DNA from: Chloroflexota bacterium
GTDB taxonomy: Bacteria > Chloroflexota > UBA6077 > FW602-bin22 > JACPRP01
NCBI GenBank assembly: GCA_023480885.1
Contig: JAMCWX010000064.1
Location: 1 to 64,000 of the forward strand
Length of the DNA: 64,000 bases
Direction of reading: 5' to 3'
The position numbers and the translations under genes are program-made. Of this stretch, positions 53,894 through 62,520 are shown piece by piece. Numbering within the stretch: the first letter of the stretch is position 1; each line of letters opens with the position of its first letter. Under the pieces are notes generated by a model that saw nothing but the letters and a program-made list of their open reading frames with translations, was not told the DNA's origin and did no database searches.

Positions 53894-55591
53894 CTAGGCT
53901 TCGGGAATCTCGTACGTTAAGGGGTTGAAAGTCACCTTCACCTCGCCCTGCCTTTTCTGCAAGACGATCTGCCCGCAGAAGTTGGCATCATCCGTTTCAG
54001 GATAGTCGACGCGGCGGTGGAAGACCCCAAACCGCGTTTCCTTGCGATGCAGCGAGGCCACGGCGCTCAACCTGCCAACCTGCAGCATCTCTTGCGCCTC
54101 GTTCACCCTCATCAACTCGTGCAGGTTCCGCGCGACAAGGCGGTCCTTGTACGCCTCCAACTTATCCAATTTGCTCAAGGCGTTGCGAATGCTGCCATCA
54201 GTTCGCACAACCCCCAGGTTTTCCCATAGTATTTTCCGCAGGATATCCTCGAACTCGCGGTGACTCAAGCCTTCCTCACGCTTCAGCGGGGCGAAAACTC
54301 GCTCTTTCGCGTTAACGATTTGCTCCTCGTCGACGGGCCGCAGCTCCGCCACGCTCTGAGCGTATTTTGCTGCCCCTTTGCCTGCCGCGTACCCTCCGGC
54401 TATCGTGGGACTGCAACATCGGGTTTGATCGGCGCAATCGCCCGCCGCGTACACTGCGGGGAGCGTAGAAGCGCACTCCTCGTCGATCTTTATGCCGCTG
54501 GCGCAGACCTCTGAAGGACCGGATTGCATCCCCTCAGATACCATCAGTTCGAGAAGGTCTTTGCTCAGATCCACCCCCTTCTGGCGGATGAAATCCGGCA
54601 GGGTATCCTTGTCGTAGCCTAAGGTCCGGTTCAGATGTTCCAGGTCTTCCCTTGACAGATGGCGGCAATCCATAAAGACGGGCCCGCGCCCGCTCTGGTT
54701 TTCGAACAAGACCCCCTCGACCAGCTTGAAGCGGGGAGCCTTATTCCCTGCCGGATGATAGCGCGGCATGAACTCCTCCCCCAGCGCGTTCAATAGCTTG
54801 CCTCCCATTCCTGTCAACGCATTCAATCCAGCCGCGCTGAAACCTTTGGGAACTACGGTAAGCCGGAGGTACTCCATGTTGGCCACGGCCGCCCCCGCCC
54901 GGAACGCCATCGACTGAGCAGCGCCTGTGTCTGCCGGACATTGCCAGGTATTGAATGGCAGGCCGGTGGGATTCTCGAACAGCCGATTGGTATTCCCCGT
55001 GGAGAGCACCAGCGCCTTGGCTCGGATGACGATCACTTCCCCTGTTCGGATATTGAATCCGATAACCCCGGAGACCGCTCCGTCGCTGGTCAAAAGGTCG
55101 GTCACGGCCACCTTCTCCAGCACACGGCATCCTGTTCTTCTGGCCTCTTTGGCCAGCCTTGGCTTGAGGTGCTTGCCATTGAAATTGATCATGTACGGAC
55201 CAGGTTGGCCCAGAGATTGAGTCCGGTAGTAAGTGCCATCAGGCTGAGTGAGTGGATTCCCAATGCGAGCCAGCCGCTCGATGGCCGCCGGAAGCTCGCC
55301 ACAGTATATCTTATCTATCACCCTCAGATTAACGGCGCCGCGCGCTATTTTCCCGGCGTATGCAAGGTAGGCTTGTCGCGTGTCCCATTGCTCGCCAGTT
55401 TCGAGATAAGCCGCGAAATGATCTATGCCACCACCCATCGATCCGCTCCGCTCGATCGCAGCCTTATCGACGATCGTGACTTTCGCTCCGTTTTCGGCGG
55501 CGGCGATGGCAGCGTTAACCCCTGCCAACCCGCCGCCAACAACCAGGACATCCGTCTCAAAGACCTTTCCGTATTGTTCTAAGCTGGACAT
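53894..55591 (-). CDS. FAD-dependent oxidoreductase, AprA / fumarate-reductase-like
   Basis: 565-residue flavoprotein. FAD-binding DVLVVGGGLAGVNAAIAAAENGAKVTIVDKA at the N-terminus, GGGIDHFAAY, GNTNRLFENPTG and the C-terminal AVYAAGDCADQTRCCSPTIAGGYAAGKGAA resemble adenylylsulfate reductase alpha (AprA) and fumarate reductase flavoproteins. Paired with the small ferredoxin it recalls the AprBA arrangement, but the usual sulfur-pathway neighbours (sat, qmo) are absent. Substrate is therefore open: APS, sulfite-related, or a carboxylic acid. It diverges from the second Liv operon. Confidence 0.85.
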   Translation of the reverse strand: MSSLEQYGKVFETDVLVVGGGLAGVNAAIAAAENGAKVTIVDKAAIERSGSMGGGIDHFAAYLETGEQWDTRQAYLAYAGKIARGAVNLRVIDKIYCGELPAAIERLARIGNPLTQPDGTYYRTQSLGQPGPYMINFNGKHLKPRLAKEARRTGCRVLEKVAVTDLLTSDGAVSGVIGFNIRTGEVIVIRAKALVLSTGNTNRLFENPTGLPFNTWQCPADTGAAQSMAFRAGAAVANMEYLRLTVVPKGFSAAGLNALTGMGGKLLNALGEEFMPRYHPAGNKAPRFKLVEGVLFENQSGRGPVFMDCRHLSREDLEHLNRTLGYDKDTLPDFIRQKGVDLSKDLLELMVSEGMQSGPSEVCASGIKIDEECASTLPAVYAAGDCADQTRCCSPTIAGGYAAGKGAAKYAQSVAELRPVDEEQIVNAKERVFAPLKREEGLSHREFEDILRKILWENLGVVRTDGSIRNALSKLDKLEAYKDRLVARNLHELMRVNEAQEMLQVGRLSAVASLHRKETRFGVFHRRVDYPETDDANFCGQIVLQKRQGEVKVTFNPLTYEIPEA

Positions 55592-56037
55592 TTCATTGCG
55601 CCTCCTTTACTATAGCCGAGCATATTATTGTCGGTCGAGAGCAGAAATCGACCGCGTTCCGACAGGTTCCATCGTAGGTAGGAAAGCTTGTGTCTCCCGT
55701 AGATCTCGGCGTTGATTTCGAGGATATCCTGCGGGCGCTCCTCGCCTGGCCATAAAGGAAACGATCGCAGGTCAGCGATACGCTTGACGCCGTGATCACA
55801 CATTCAATGCAACTTTGCGCTCTGGAAACGCGCGTGAGCTGTTCTCAAAGGCGATTCAGAGTCTTTCAGGGGAACTGGATTGGCAGCCAACGATGGCCCA
55901 CCATTTCACTGCGGGCTACCTCACGCCGTCACAGCCGTGGAGTGGCGACGATTCCGTCGGCAGCAAAGGCCCGCTGTCCACCTTTGGCTTTCGGTCAGCA
56001 GCCTACCACAAGGGTATGAGGGTTGTCAAGGTATGTA

Positions 56038-56066
56038 TTGACAAGCTACCTGCAGTGTGCTATATT
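56038..56066 (+). promoter_or_regulatory. Strong promoter of the second Liv operon
   Basis: Perfect TTGACA (56038-56043), 17-base spacer, TATATT (56061-56066); start near 56073. The -35 box is also one arm of an inverted repeat TTGTCAA (56023-56029) and TTGACAA (56038-56044), possibly a second operator. Confidence 0.75.
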
Positions 56067-56073
56067 GCGCCCG

Positions 56074-56089
56074 CACCAAACGTTTGGTG
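56074..56089. promoter_or_regulatory. 16-bp palindromic operator at the transcription start
   Basis: CACCAAACGTTTGGTG, a perfect palindrome with a central CG, sits at about +2 to +17 of the promoter. This position and symmetry suit a LacI- or TetR-type repressor. The cognate regulator is not encoded next to it. Confidence 0.65.
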
Positions 56090-56333
56090 TAAGTCGGACG
56101 AGCGCTCCGTGGGGCGCTGGCCGCATGCCAGGTTGGCTTCCTGTTGCGTCCGGTTGAAAGCACGCTCATTTACCTCACAGCGGCGACGCTTTTCAATCGA
56201 CTGAACCGTGCGATTTCAGGCTTCATCGAAGCCGTTTTCCCTAGGCCGGCACTTACGGCAAACGGGTGGTTGCGGTGGACACCGATCACACCGCGACGGA
56301 AGAGTCTTCAAGAAAAATGGCAAGGAGGCATCG

Positions 56334-57617
56334 ATGCTAAGGTCTATCAAGTCTCGGTCTTCGGCAATCCTCGGGATAGTCGTTATTGTCGCTCTCTTGG
56401 CAGGCTGTGCGCAGGCGGTGACGTCGACACCCACAGCAGCGCCTAAGACCGCGGCGACGGCTCCGGCGGGACCTGCTCCGACCAAAGCAGGGGAAGCGAC
56501 GAAACCGGCCGCGGCTAGCCCCACACCTGCTCCAGCGGCGGCCAAGCCGGCTGCCCCGACGGGAACGCCTTACAAAATCGGGGGCAACTTGATGCTGTCG
56601 GTCACAGGCGGCACAGCTATTGGACAGGACTACAAGGCGGGGATGGACAGCGCAACCGAGATGATCAACGCCGCGGGCGGCATAAACGGCCGGCCGATCC
56701 AGGTGGTCTACTACGACAACGAGAACTCCCAGGACAAGGCCCTGCAGCTTGCGAAGAAGATGATCCAAGAGGATAAGATCCTCGGAATGGTCACCGATCG
56801 AACGGCGCAAGCCCTGGCGCTCGGTCCGCTCGTGGAAGAGTCCGGCGTCGTTCTGATCAACGCCACCGGTGGCTACGATGCGACCAAGGGCAAGAAGTGG
56901 GTCTTCCAGAATGTGCCTCGGGAGGAAATCGAGTCGGATGTCCTTTCGGAGCACCTAAAGAACAACCTCAAGGTCAAAAGCTTCGCCCTCATCCACGACG
57001 AGAACCAGTACGGTACCACAGGGGCGAAGATTCACGAAGAGGTTGCCGCCAAGAAGGGCTTGAAGGTAACAGCGAACATAGCCTACAACAACAACTCACC
57101 CGATCTAAGCACGGAGGTCACCCGCGCCAAGGCGTCTGGCGCCGAGGCCCTTGTGATCTGGGGCATCCCGCCCGGACCAGCCAACATCGCCAAAGCCGCC
57201 CGCAACATGGGCTGGAACGTGCCTTTGGTTGGCAGTGTCGCCACCGCCAACCCGGTCCTGATCGACCTCGCAGGCAAGGCAGTGGATGGAATGACCTTTA
57301 CCGCTTGGTTCGATACCCAGAACCCGGACAAGAATGACAAGCCATTCGTCGATGCCTACAAGAAGAAGTTCAACAAGACCCCGGGCATCTTCGCGGCGCT
57401 AGGTTGGGATTCGGTCTTACTCCTCGCCGAGGGCATCAAGAAGGGCGGAGATGACCGCGCGAAGGTGCGCGACGCGTTGGAGAACTTGAAGGGCTTCGTG
57501 GGAGTGGTCGGCGAGTACAATATGTCGCCCACCGAGCATAACGGTCTGACCGCGGAGTCGATACTTCTGACCCAGATCAAGGACGGCAAGTGGACCGTCT
57601 TCAAGCAGACCAGATAG
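56334..57617 (+). CDS. Liv-type ABC transporter substrate-binding lipoprotein 2
   Basis: 427 residues from ATG 56334 after AAGGAGG. The signal peptide ends at VALLAGC (lipoprotein); a long Thr/Ala/Pro-rich linker follows to about residue 75. The binding domain begins YKIGGNLMLSVTGGTAIGQDYKAGMDSATEMINAAGGINGR. Same family as the 13829 protein but only distantly similar. It heads the complete operon SBP-livH-livM-livG-livF under a repressible promoter. Substrate probably a hydrophobic amino acid or organic acid. Confidence 0.92.
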   Translation: MLRSIKSRSSAILGIVVIVALLAGCAQAVTSTPTAAPKTAATAPAGPAPTKAGEATKPAAASPTPAPAAAKPAAPTGTPYKIGGNLMLSVTGGTAIGQDYKAGMDSATEMINAAGGINGRPIQVVYYDNENSQDKALQLAKKMIQEDKILGMVTDRTAQALALGPLVEESGVVLINATGGYDATKGKKWVFQNVPREEIESDVLSEHLKNNLKVKSFALIHDENQYGTTGAKIHEEVAAKKGLKVTANIAYNNNSPDLSTEVTRAKASGAEALVIWGIPPGPANIAKAARNMGWNVPLVGSVATANPVLIDLAGKAVDGMTFTAWFDTQNPDKNDKPFVDAYKKKFNKTPGIFAALGWDSVLLLAEGIKKGGDDRAKVRDALENLKGFVGVVGEYNMSPTEHNGLTAESILLTQIKDGKWTVFKQTR

Positions 57618-57630
57618 AGATCATTTAGGC

Positions 57631-58572
57631 ATGTCTGGTCTGACTATCGGTCCTGCTGAGGTAATACAGTTCACGATCGGTGGCTTGACAAACGGCGCCA
57701 TCTATGCCCTCGTGGCTTTGGGCCTGCACATCATTTTCAAAGCCACGAGGGTCCTCAACTTCGTTCAGGGCGAACAGGTGGTGATCGGTGGCCTGCTCGC
57801 CCTCACCGTCTCGACGACCCTGCACGCGCCCATCTTCCTCGCTTTCGTCGCCGCGATGATCATCGGGGGCGCAATAGGCTATGCCTTCGAGCGCATTGCC
57901 ATCAGGCCTGCTTATCGCCTTGGCGAACTGGCAACCATCATGGTCACGATTGGGGGGTTCGTGGTCTTCAAGAACGGCCACCAACTCATTTGGGGAAAGG
58001 AATCAATTCCGTTCCCCGATTTTGCGTTTGATTTCCCGTTCTCCCTCGCCACCCCCGCCTTCCAGGGATTCGCAGAAGCTTTCTTGAAGGCCACTGGTGC
58101 GGGCTTCAATCCTTTCGCAATTTGGGTGATTCTGCTTTCTATCCTGGGTGTGGTCGCGGTGCACCTGTTCTTCCAGAAGACCCTCTTTGGCAAGGCGATG
58201 CGCGCCGTGGCCGACAACACAAAGGCGAGCGAGCTAATGGGAATCGACTCAACGCAGGTAACGGCGGTGGCCTTTGCCATGAGCGCCGCCCTCGCCGCTG
58301 CCGCCGGAATTCTAGGCGGCCCTCTGCTGAACGCCGGCGGCTCGTACGGCATCGAGATAGCGGTAAAAGGCTTTTCCGGCGCTATCGTCGGTGGCTTCGG
58401 CAGCAGTCTAGGCTCTGTTGCCGGCGGATTCATCGTCGGGATCATCGAAGCCCTGTCTGGGGGCTTGATTTCGTCCTCTTACAAGGACGCCATCTCTTTC
58501 GGGATCATGTTGCTGGTCCTTCTCGTGCGGCCCTCCGGTATCTTCGGTGAGAAGGAGGTCAGGAGAAGCTAG
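57631..58572 (+). CDS. livH: Liv-type permease LivH
   Basis: 313-residue permease, about eight transmembrane helices, with FTIGGLTNGAIYALVALGLHIIFKATRVLNFVQGEQVVIGG at the N-terminus and GGFGSSLGSVAGGFIVGIIEALSGG near the end, both LivH signatures. Starts 14 bases after the binding protein; no strong ribosome-binding site is visible, so translational coupling is likely. Works with LivM (58575). Confidence 0.92.
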   Translation: MSGLTIGPAEVIQFTIGGLTNGAIYALVALGLHIIFKATRVLNFVQGEQVVIGGLLALTVSTTLHAPIFLAFVAAMIIGGAIGYAFERIAIRPAYRLGELATIMVTIGGFVVFKNGHQLIWGKESIPFPDFAFDFPFSLATPAFQGFAEAFLKATGAGFNPFAIWVILLSILGVVAVHLFFQKTLFGKAMRAVADNTKASELMGIDSTQVTAVAFAMSAALAAAAGILGGPLLNAGGSYGIEIAVKGFSGAIVGGFGSSLGSVAGGFIVGIIEALSGGLISSSYKDAISFGIMLLVLLVRPSGIFGEKEVRRS

Positions 58573-58574
58573 CT

Positions 58575-59672
58575 ATGCAAGCCAAACGTAACCTTGAAGC
58601 ACCAGTCGGAACAACGTCCAGAGCTGGCTCCTTGACCTCCACGGCGATAGAGCGCCTCAAGCAATCTACCGCGCTGTACACATTCCAGGGCGTGATTATC
58701 GCAGCCATCATCCTCTTGCCGTTCCTCACCGATAGCAACTACCTTATCACGATGGCGACGTTTATGGGTATGTACGCTATGTTGGCCATAGGATTGAACC
58801 TGGTGCTGGGTAACGCCGGCCAGATTTCGTTGGGCCAGGGAGCATTTTTCGGCATCGGGGCTTACACCTATGCCATCCTGACGAAGGACCATTTCCCCTT
58901 CTGGTTTGCGTATCTGGCCAGCCCCATCCTGGCCGCGATCGCCGGCTTTGTCGTCGGGTACATCGCGCTGCGGCTAAGGGGACACTACTTCGCGATGGCG
59001 ACCCTGGCATTCGCCCTCATTATGCACCGGCTCTTTCACGTCCTGCCCATCACTGGCGCTAGCCTCGGGCTCTACGATATCCCGCTGCCGGCCTTTCTCG
59101 CCACCACCAAGGGCACCATGGCCGATCCGCTTCGATTCTATTACTTCGTCTGGCTCATCGCGGCCTTGGTCGCCGTCTTCACCGCGAACGTGGTTCGCCA
59201 TCGCGTAGGTCGGGCGCTTTCAGCGCTTCGTGAAGATGAGGTGGCGGCGGCCATGCTGGGAATCAACGTGGCGAAGTACAAGATCGAGGTCTTCGTGATA
59301 TCGGCCATATACAGTAGCATCGCCGGCAGTCTTTTCGCCGGCTACTCCGGCCTTATCAGCTCTTCAGCCTTTCATCTCGACCGCTCCATGGATATCTTGC
59401 TGATGGTCGTCATCGGTGGGCTCGGGAGCGTGTTCGGCAGCATTCTGGGTGCGATTCTCTGGACCATTCTGCCGGAGATCTTCAGGATGTTCGAGTCGCT
59501 GCAGGGGTTGGAGCCGTATCGCCTGGTGACCTTCGGCATTATGATCATTCTAATCGTCATCCTCTGGCCTGGCGGGGCCGCGGGAGCGCTGCGTGGTCTT
59601 GCCGAGAAGTGGGATAGATCCAGATCAGGGGCAAACGCCTCAGGAGTAAAAGGCAGCAATGACACTGCTTGA
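58575..59672 (+). CDS. livM: Liv-type permease LivM
   Basis: 365-residue permease. The LivM hallmark GLNLVLGNAGQISLGQGAFFGIGAYTYAIL lies near residue 75 and ALREDEVAAAMLGINVAKYKIEVFVISAIYS is the ATPase-contact loop. An N-terminal tail of about 35 residues is polar. Two bases separate it from livH, and its end overlaps livG by 14 bases. Unlike the first Liv locus, LivM is here a separate protein. Confidence 0.93.
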   Translation: MQAKRNLEAPVGTTSRAGSLTSTAIERLKQSTALYTFQGVIIAAIILLPFLTDSNYLITMATFMGMYAMLAIGLNLVLGNAGQISLGQGAFFGIGAYTYAILTKDHFPFWFAYLASPILAAIAGFVVGYIALRLRGHYFAMATLAFALIMHRLFHVLPITGASLGLYDIPLPAFLATTKGTMADPLRFYYFVWLIAALVAVFTANVVRHRVGRALSALREDEVAAAMLGINVAKYKIEVFVISAIYSSIAGSLFAGYSGLISSSAFHLDRSMDILLMVVIGGLGSVFGSILGAILWTILPEIFRMFESLQGLEPYRLVTFGIMIILIVILWPGGAAGALRGLAEKWDRSRSGANASGVKGSNDTA

Positions 59673-60438
59673 ACTGGACAGGGTAAACAAATCCTTCGGC
59701 GGGCTGCTCGCGGTCTGTGGCGTCACGTTCAAGGTGCACGCCGGGCAGATCAAGGCGCTGATCGGCCCTAATGGCGCCGGCAAGACCACCATATTCAACC
59801 TGCTGAGCGGAATCGAATCCGTTTCCTCCGGTTCCATCACCTTCGACGGCCTGGAGATCACGCGCAAGCCACCGCACGTCATAGCGTCCCTCGGTCTGGC
59901 GCGCACGTTCCAGACCGTGCGTCTATTCGGCAAGATGACCGTCCTTCAGAACGTCATGGTGGGTCGCCACTGTCGCTCGAAGAGCGAAGTCCTGGCCACC
60001 GGCCTTCTTCTCCCAAGCGCGCTTCGAGAAGAGCGAGAGATAGGCGAGAAGTCGATGGAACTTCTCCGTTTCGTCGGGCTGGGGCATCGGGCTAGCGACC
60101 GCGCTCACGATCTCCCCTACGGCCAGCAGCGGCTTCTAGAGCTTGCCCGTTCCATGGCCACCGAACCGAAACTTCTCCTGCTCGACGAGCCTGCCGCCGG
60201 CCTGAACGACGCCGAAACCGAGGTTCTCTCGGACCTCATCTACCGAATTCGCGAGCAAGGGATTACCATACTTCTGGTGGAACACGACATGGGCCTGGTC
60301 ATGGATATATCCGACGAGGTGATGGTTCTGGATCACGGGGAGAAGATAGCGGAGGGCCCGCCCGACGTCGTCAGCAACGACGAGCGGGTGATCGAGGCCT
60401 ACCTGGGAGGAGGGCTGAAGAGTGCTCAGGCTGGATAA
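59659..60438 (+). CDS. livG: Liv-type ATP-binding protein LivG
   Basis: 259-residue ATPase: LELDRVNKSFGGLLAVCGVTF at the start, Walker A GPNGAGKTTIFN, YGQQRLLELARSMATEPKLLLLDEPAAGLN and VEHDMGLVMDISDEV. It overlaps livM at the start and livF at the end (17 bases), so subunit synthesis is coupled. Corresponds to the central domain of the fused protein at 15972. Confidence 0.95.
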   Translation: MTLLELDRVNKSFGGLLAVCGVTFKVHAGQIKALIGPNGAGKTTIFNLLSGIESVSSGSITFDGLEITRKPPHVIASLGLARTFQTVRLFGKMTVLQNVMVGRHCRSKSEVLATGLLLPSALREEREIGEKSMELLRFVGLGHRASDRAHDLPYGQQRLLELARSMATEPKLLLLDEPAAGLNDAETEVLSDLIYRIREQGITILLVEHDMGLVMDISDEVMVLDHGEKIAEGPPDVVSNDERVIEAYLGGGLKSAQAG

Positions 60439-61189
60439 GGTGTCGGCCTACTACGGACGAATCCAGGCCCTCCGCGAAGTTTCGCTCGAGGTGAGGGACG
60501 GGGAGGTCGTAACTATTATCGGCGCGAACGGCGCGGGTAAGACTACTCTGCTCAACACCATTTCGGGAGTGCTGCGCGCCCGCGAGGGGAGGATGGCTTT
60601 CGATGGAAAGGACATCGTCGGACAGTCTCCCAAGAACATCGTCGGGATGGGGATAGTCCAGGTTCCCGAAGGTCGACAGGTGTTCCCCACCATGACCGTC
60701 AAAGAGAATTTGGAGATGGGTGCCTACAGCCGCCGGAACAAAGCGAGCAAGAAAGAGCTCCTGGCCGAGTGCGAATGGATATTTGGTCTTTTCCCAGTTT
60801 TGCCACAGCGCCTGTCTCAGAAGGCTGGCAGCCTCAGCGGAGGTGAGCAGCAGATGCTCGCCATCGGCCGGGCTCTGTTGGCCAAGCCCAGGCTGCTCCT
60901 GCTGGACGAGCCCTCCATGGGGCTGGCCCCCAAGGTCATCGAAGCCATCTTCGCGGTTCTCGGCGATCTCAACCGCGCCGGCCTCACCATATTGCTCGTC
61001 GAGCAGAACGCCTCCGTCGCCCTCTCAGTCGCCCACCGTGGCTACGTCCTGTCGAACGGGCGCATAATCCTCGAAGACGCCTGCGACAACCTCATCAAGA
61101 ACGAGGAAGTCCGCCGAATCTACTTCGGCAAGCACACCCGCGAGCGCCGCGGCATTGTCCCCTCGCCCTCTCCCCTTCCCGAAAACTGA
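60422..61189 (+). CDS. livF: Liv-type ATP-binding protein LivF
   Basis: 255-residue ATPase with GTG start inside the end of livG. LRLDKVSAYYGRIQALREVSLEV, Walker A GANGAGKTTLLN, QVPEGRQVFPTMTVKENLEMGAY, LSGGEQQMLAIGRALLAKPRLLLLDEPSMGLAP. Last gene of the operon. A weak GGGCC-tc-GGCCC hairpin follows at 61225-61236 and may terminate transcription. Confidence 0.95.
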   Translation: MLRLDKVSAYYGRIQALREVSLEVRDGEVVTIIGANGAGKTTLLNTISGVLRAREGRMAFDGKDIVGQSPKNIVGMGIVQVPEGRQVFPTMTVKENLEMGAYSRRNKASKKELLAECEWIFGLFPVLPQRLSQKAGSLSGGEQQMLAIGRALLAKPRLLLLDEPSMGLAPKVIEAIFAVLGDLNRAGLTILLVEQNASVALSVAHRGYVLSNGRIILEDACDNLIKNEEVRRIYFGKHTRERRGIVPSPSPLPEN

Positions 61190-61224
61190 TCAGTGCCCAT
61201 ATCTCCTTGAGCGATTGCAAAAGA

Positions 61225-61236
61225 GGGCCTCGGCCC
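61225..61236 (+). terminator. Weak hairpin after livF
   Basis: GGGCC-tc-GGCCC with flanking GA and CCTAC, 36 bases past the livF stop, followed about 15 bases later by AGTTTTT. A possible terminator of the second Liv operon. Confidence 0.35.
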
Positions 61237-61351
61237 CCTACAAAACAAATAGTTTTTGCTGTAACCCTATGTCAATACAGATGAACCATTCCCTTGCAAG
61301 AAGCGGATGGCATAATAGTTGCTCGTCTCTTGGTTTAAGGAGATTTCACCT

Positions 61352-61687
61352 ATGCAAGGAAGAGATATTGCTACTATAATCGCAGTGGCCGTGCTGATCG
61401 TTCTGCTGTTTGGCCTACTGGGCGGAGGCATGATGATGGGGTGGGGGATGATGGGCGGCTTTGGCTTCGGCTTCAGCCCCGTGTACGGAATCATTATGGC
61501 GGTGTTCTGGGTGTCGATCGTCGTCGGTATCATAGCGCTCGTCGTCTGGCTGTTCCAACAGGGGCGGCCGACTGAGGCGGGCCCCGGCGCTGGGCTGGCC
61601 CTCGACATCCTGAGGGAGCGCTACGCCAAAGGCGAGATCACCCGCGAGCAGTTCGAGCAGATGCGACGCGACCTGGAAGGGAAGTAG
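61352..61687 (+). CDS. SHOCT-domain small membrane protein
   Basis: 111 residues from ATG 61352 (AAGGAG ten bases ahead). Two transmembrane helices flank a Gly/Met-rich turn (GGGMMMGWGMMGGFGFGF). The C-terminus LDILRERYAKGEITREQFEQMRRDLEGK is a SHOCT domain, a short oligomerisation helix pair. Function unknown; similar proteins often sit near stress or metal genes. The Met cluster could bind copper, which is speculative. Confidence 0.8.
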   Translation: MQGRDIATIIAVAVLIVLLFGLLGGGMMMGWGMMGGFGFGFSPVYGIIMAVFWVSIVVGIIALVVWLFQQGRPTEAGPGAGLALDILRERYAKGEITREQFEQMRRDLEGK

Positions 61688-61744
61688 GGACGGACTGTTC
61701 ACGCACACGCCGAAGCCATGGGTGGGGACTGGAGGAGGTTGGCA

Positions 61745-62383
61745 ATGAGTCGTTCGGAAGATGAGGACAGGAAAACCGCTACGGCGCGGGCGCGCTACGA
61801 CCGCATCGCGGCGATCTACGACTTGATAGAGGCGCCGATGGAGCGCGGCAGCTTCGCGCGATGGCGTCGGCGACTGTGGGCTGAGGTCAAAGGGCCGCGC
61901 GTCCTGGAAGTGGGCGTGGGCACAGGCAAGAACTTCGCCTACTACCCGAAGGATGTCAGCATCACGGCCGTCGACTTCAGCCCGAGAATGTTCGAAAAGG
62001 CGCGCCGACGGGCAGAACGTGAAGGGGTCCGGGTGGACCTGCGGGTGATGGACGTCCAACACCTGGACTTCCCCGACGATTCGTTCGACTCCACTGTGGC
62101 CAGCTTCGTCTTCTGCTCGGTCCCCGATCCTATCGAGGGTTTGCGAGAGCTAGGACGGGTAACGAAACCCGCGGGAAGCATCTACTTGCTCGAGCACGTG
62201 CGCCCTTCGGGCTTCCTCGGCAACGTGGCCGATATCCTGAACCCTCTGGTCGTCCGCATGCAAGGCGCTAACATCAACCGTTACACCGTGGAGAACGTGA
62301 TTAAGGCCGGTCTCACCATCGAGCGAGTCGAGGACCTCTGGCATGGGATCGTGAAGCTCATCGTAGCGCGCAGCGAAAGGTGA
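61745..62383 (+). CDS. Class I SAM-dependent methyltransferase
   Basis: 212 residues from ATG 61745 with GGAGGAGG ahead. Rossmann motif I VLEVGVGTGKNFAYYP, acidic strand 2 ITAVDFSPRMFEKA, VMDVQHLDFPDDSFDSTVASFVFCSVPDP and a C-terminal EHVRPSG match the UbiE/phospholipid N-methyltransferase group. Substrate not determined; quinone, phosphatidylethanolamine or arsenite-like targets are possible. Confidence 0.88.
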   Translation: MSRSEDEDRKTATARARYDRIAAIYDLIEAPMERGSFARWRRRLWAEVKGPRVLEVGVGTGKNFAYYPKDVSITAVDFSPRMFEKARRRAEREGVRVDLRVMDVQHLDFPDDSFDSTVASFVFCSVPDPIEGLRELGRVTKPAGSIYLLEHVRPSGFLGNVADILNPLVVRMQGANINRYTVENVIKAGLTIERVEDLWHGIVKLIVARSER

Positions 62384-62520
62384 TGAGCGATAGAGGCTCG
62401 TCTGGATACCGAGAAAGTCGGGGATTGACAGCCACACCTCCCCATCGATGCGAAGGAGAGGTGCGGCGTAGGACCAAACGGGCAGGCTTGTAGCGCGATC
62501 TTTGGGTCGCGACGAAGAGA

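Larger units (their letters stand above)
55592..56333. other. 742-bp divergent intergenic region
   Basis: Separates the flavoprotein and the second Liv operon. It holds the promoter and palindromic operator listed below. A minus-strand frame (55579-55803, 74 codons, ATG directly after a TGA) has sensible composition but no ribosome-binding site or recognisable family, and overlaps the flavoprotein start; I do not call it a gene. Confidence 0.5.

Noticed and set aside
55579-55803. 74-codon minus-strand ORF ahead of the flavoprotein
   Set aside because: No ribosome-binding site, start directly after a stop, and overlap with the flavoprotein start; composition alone is insufficient.
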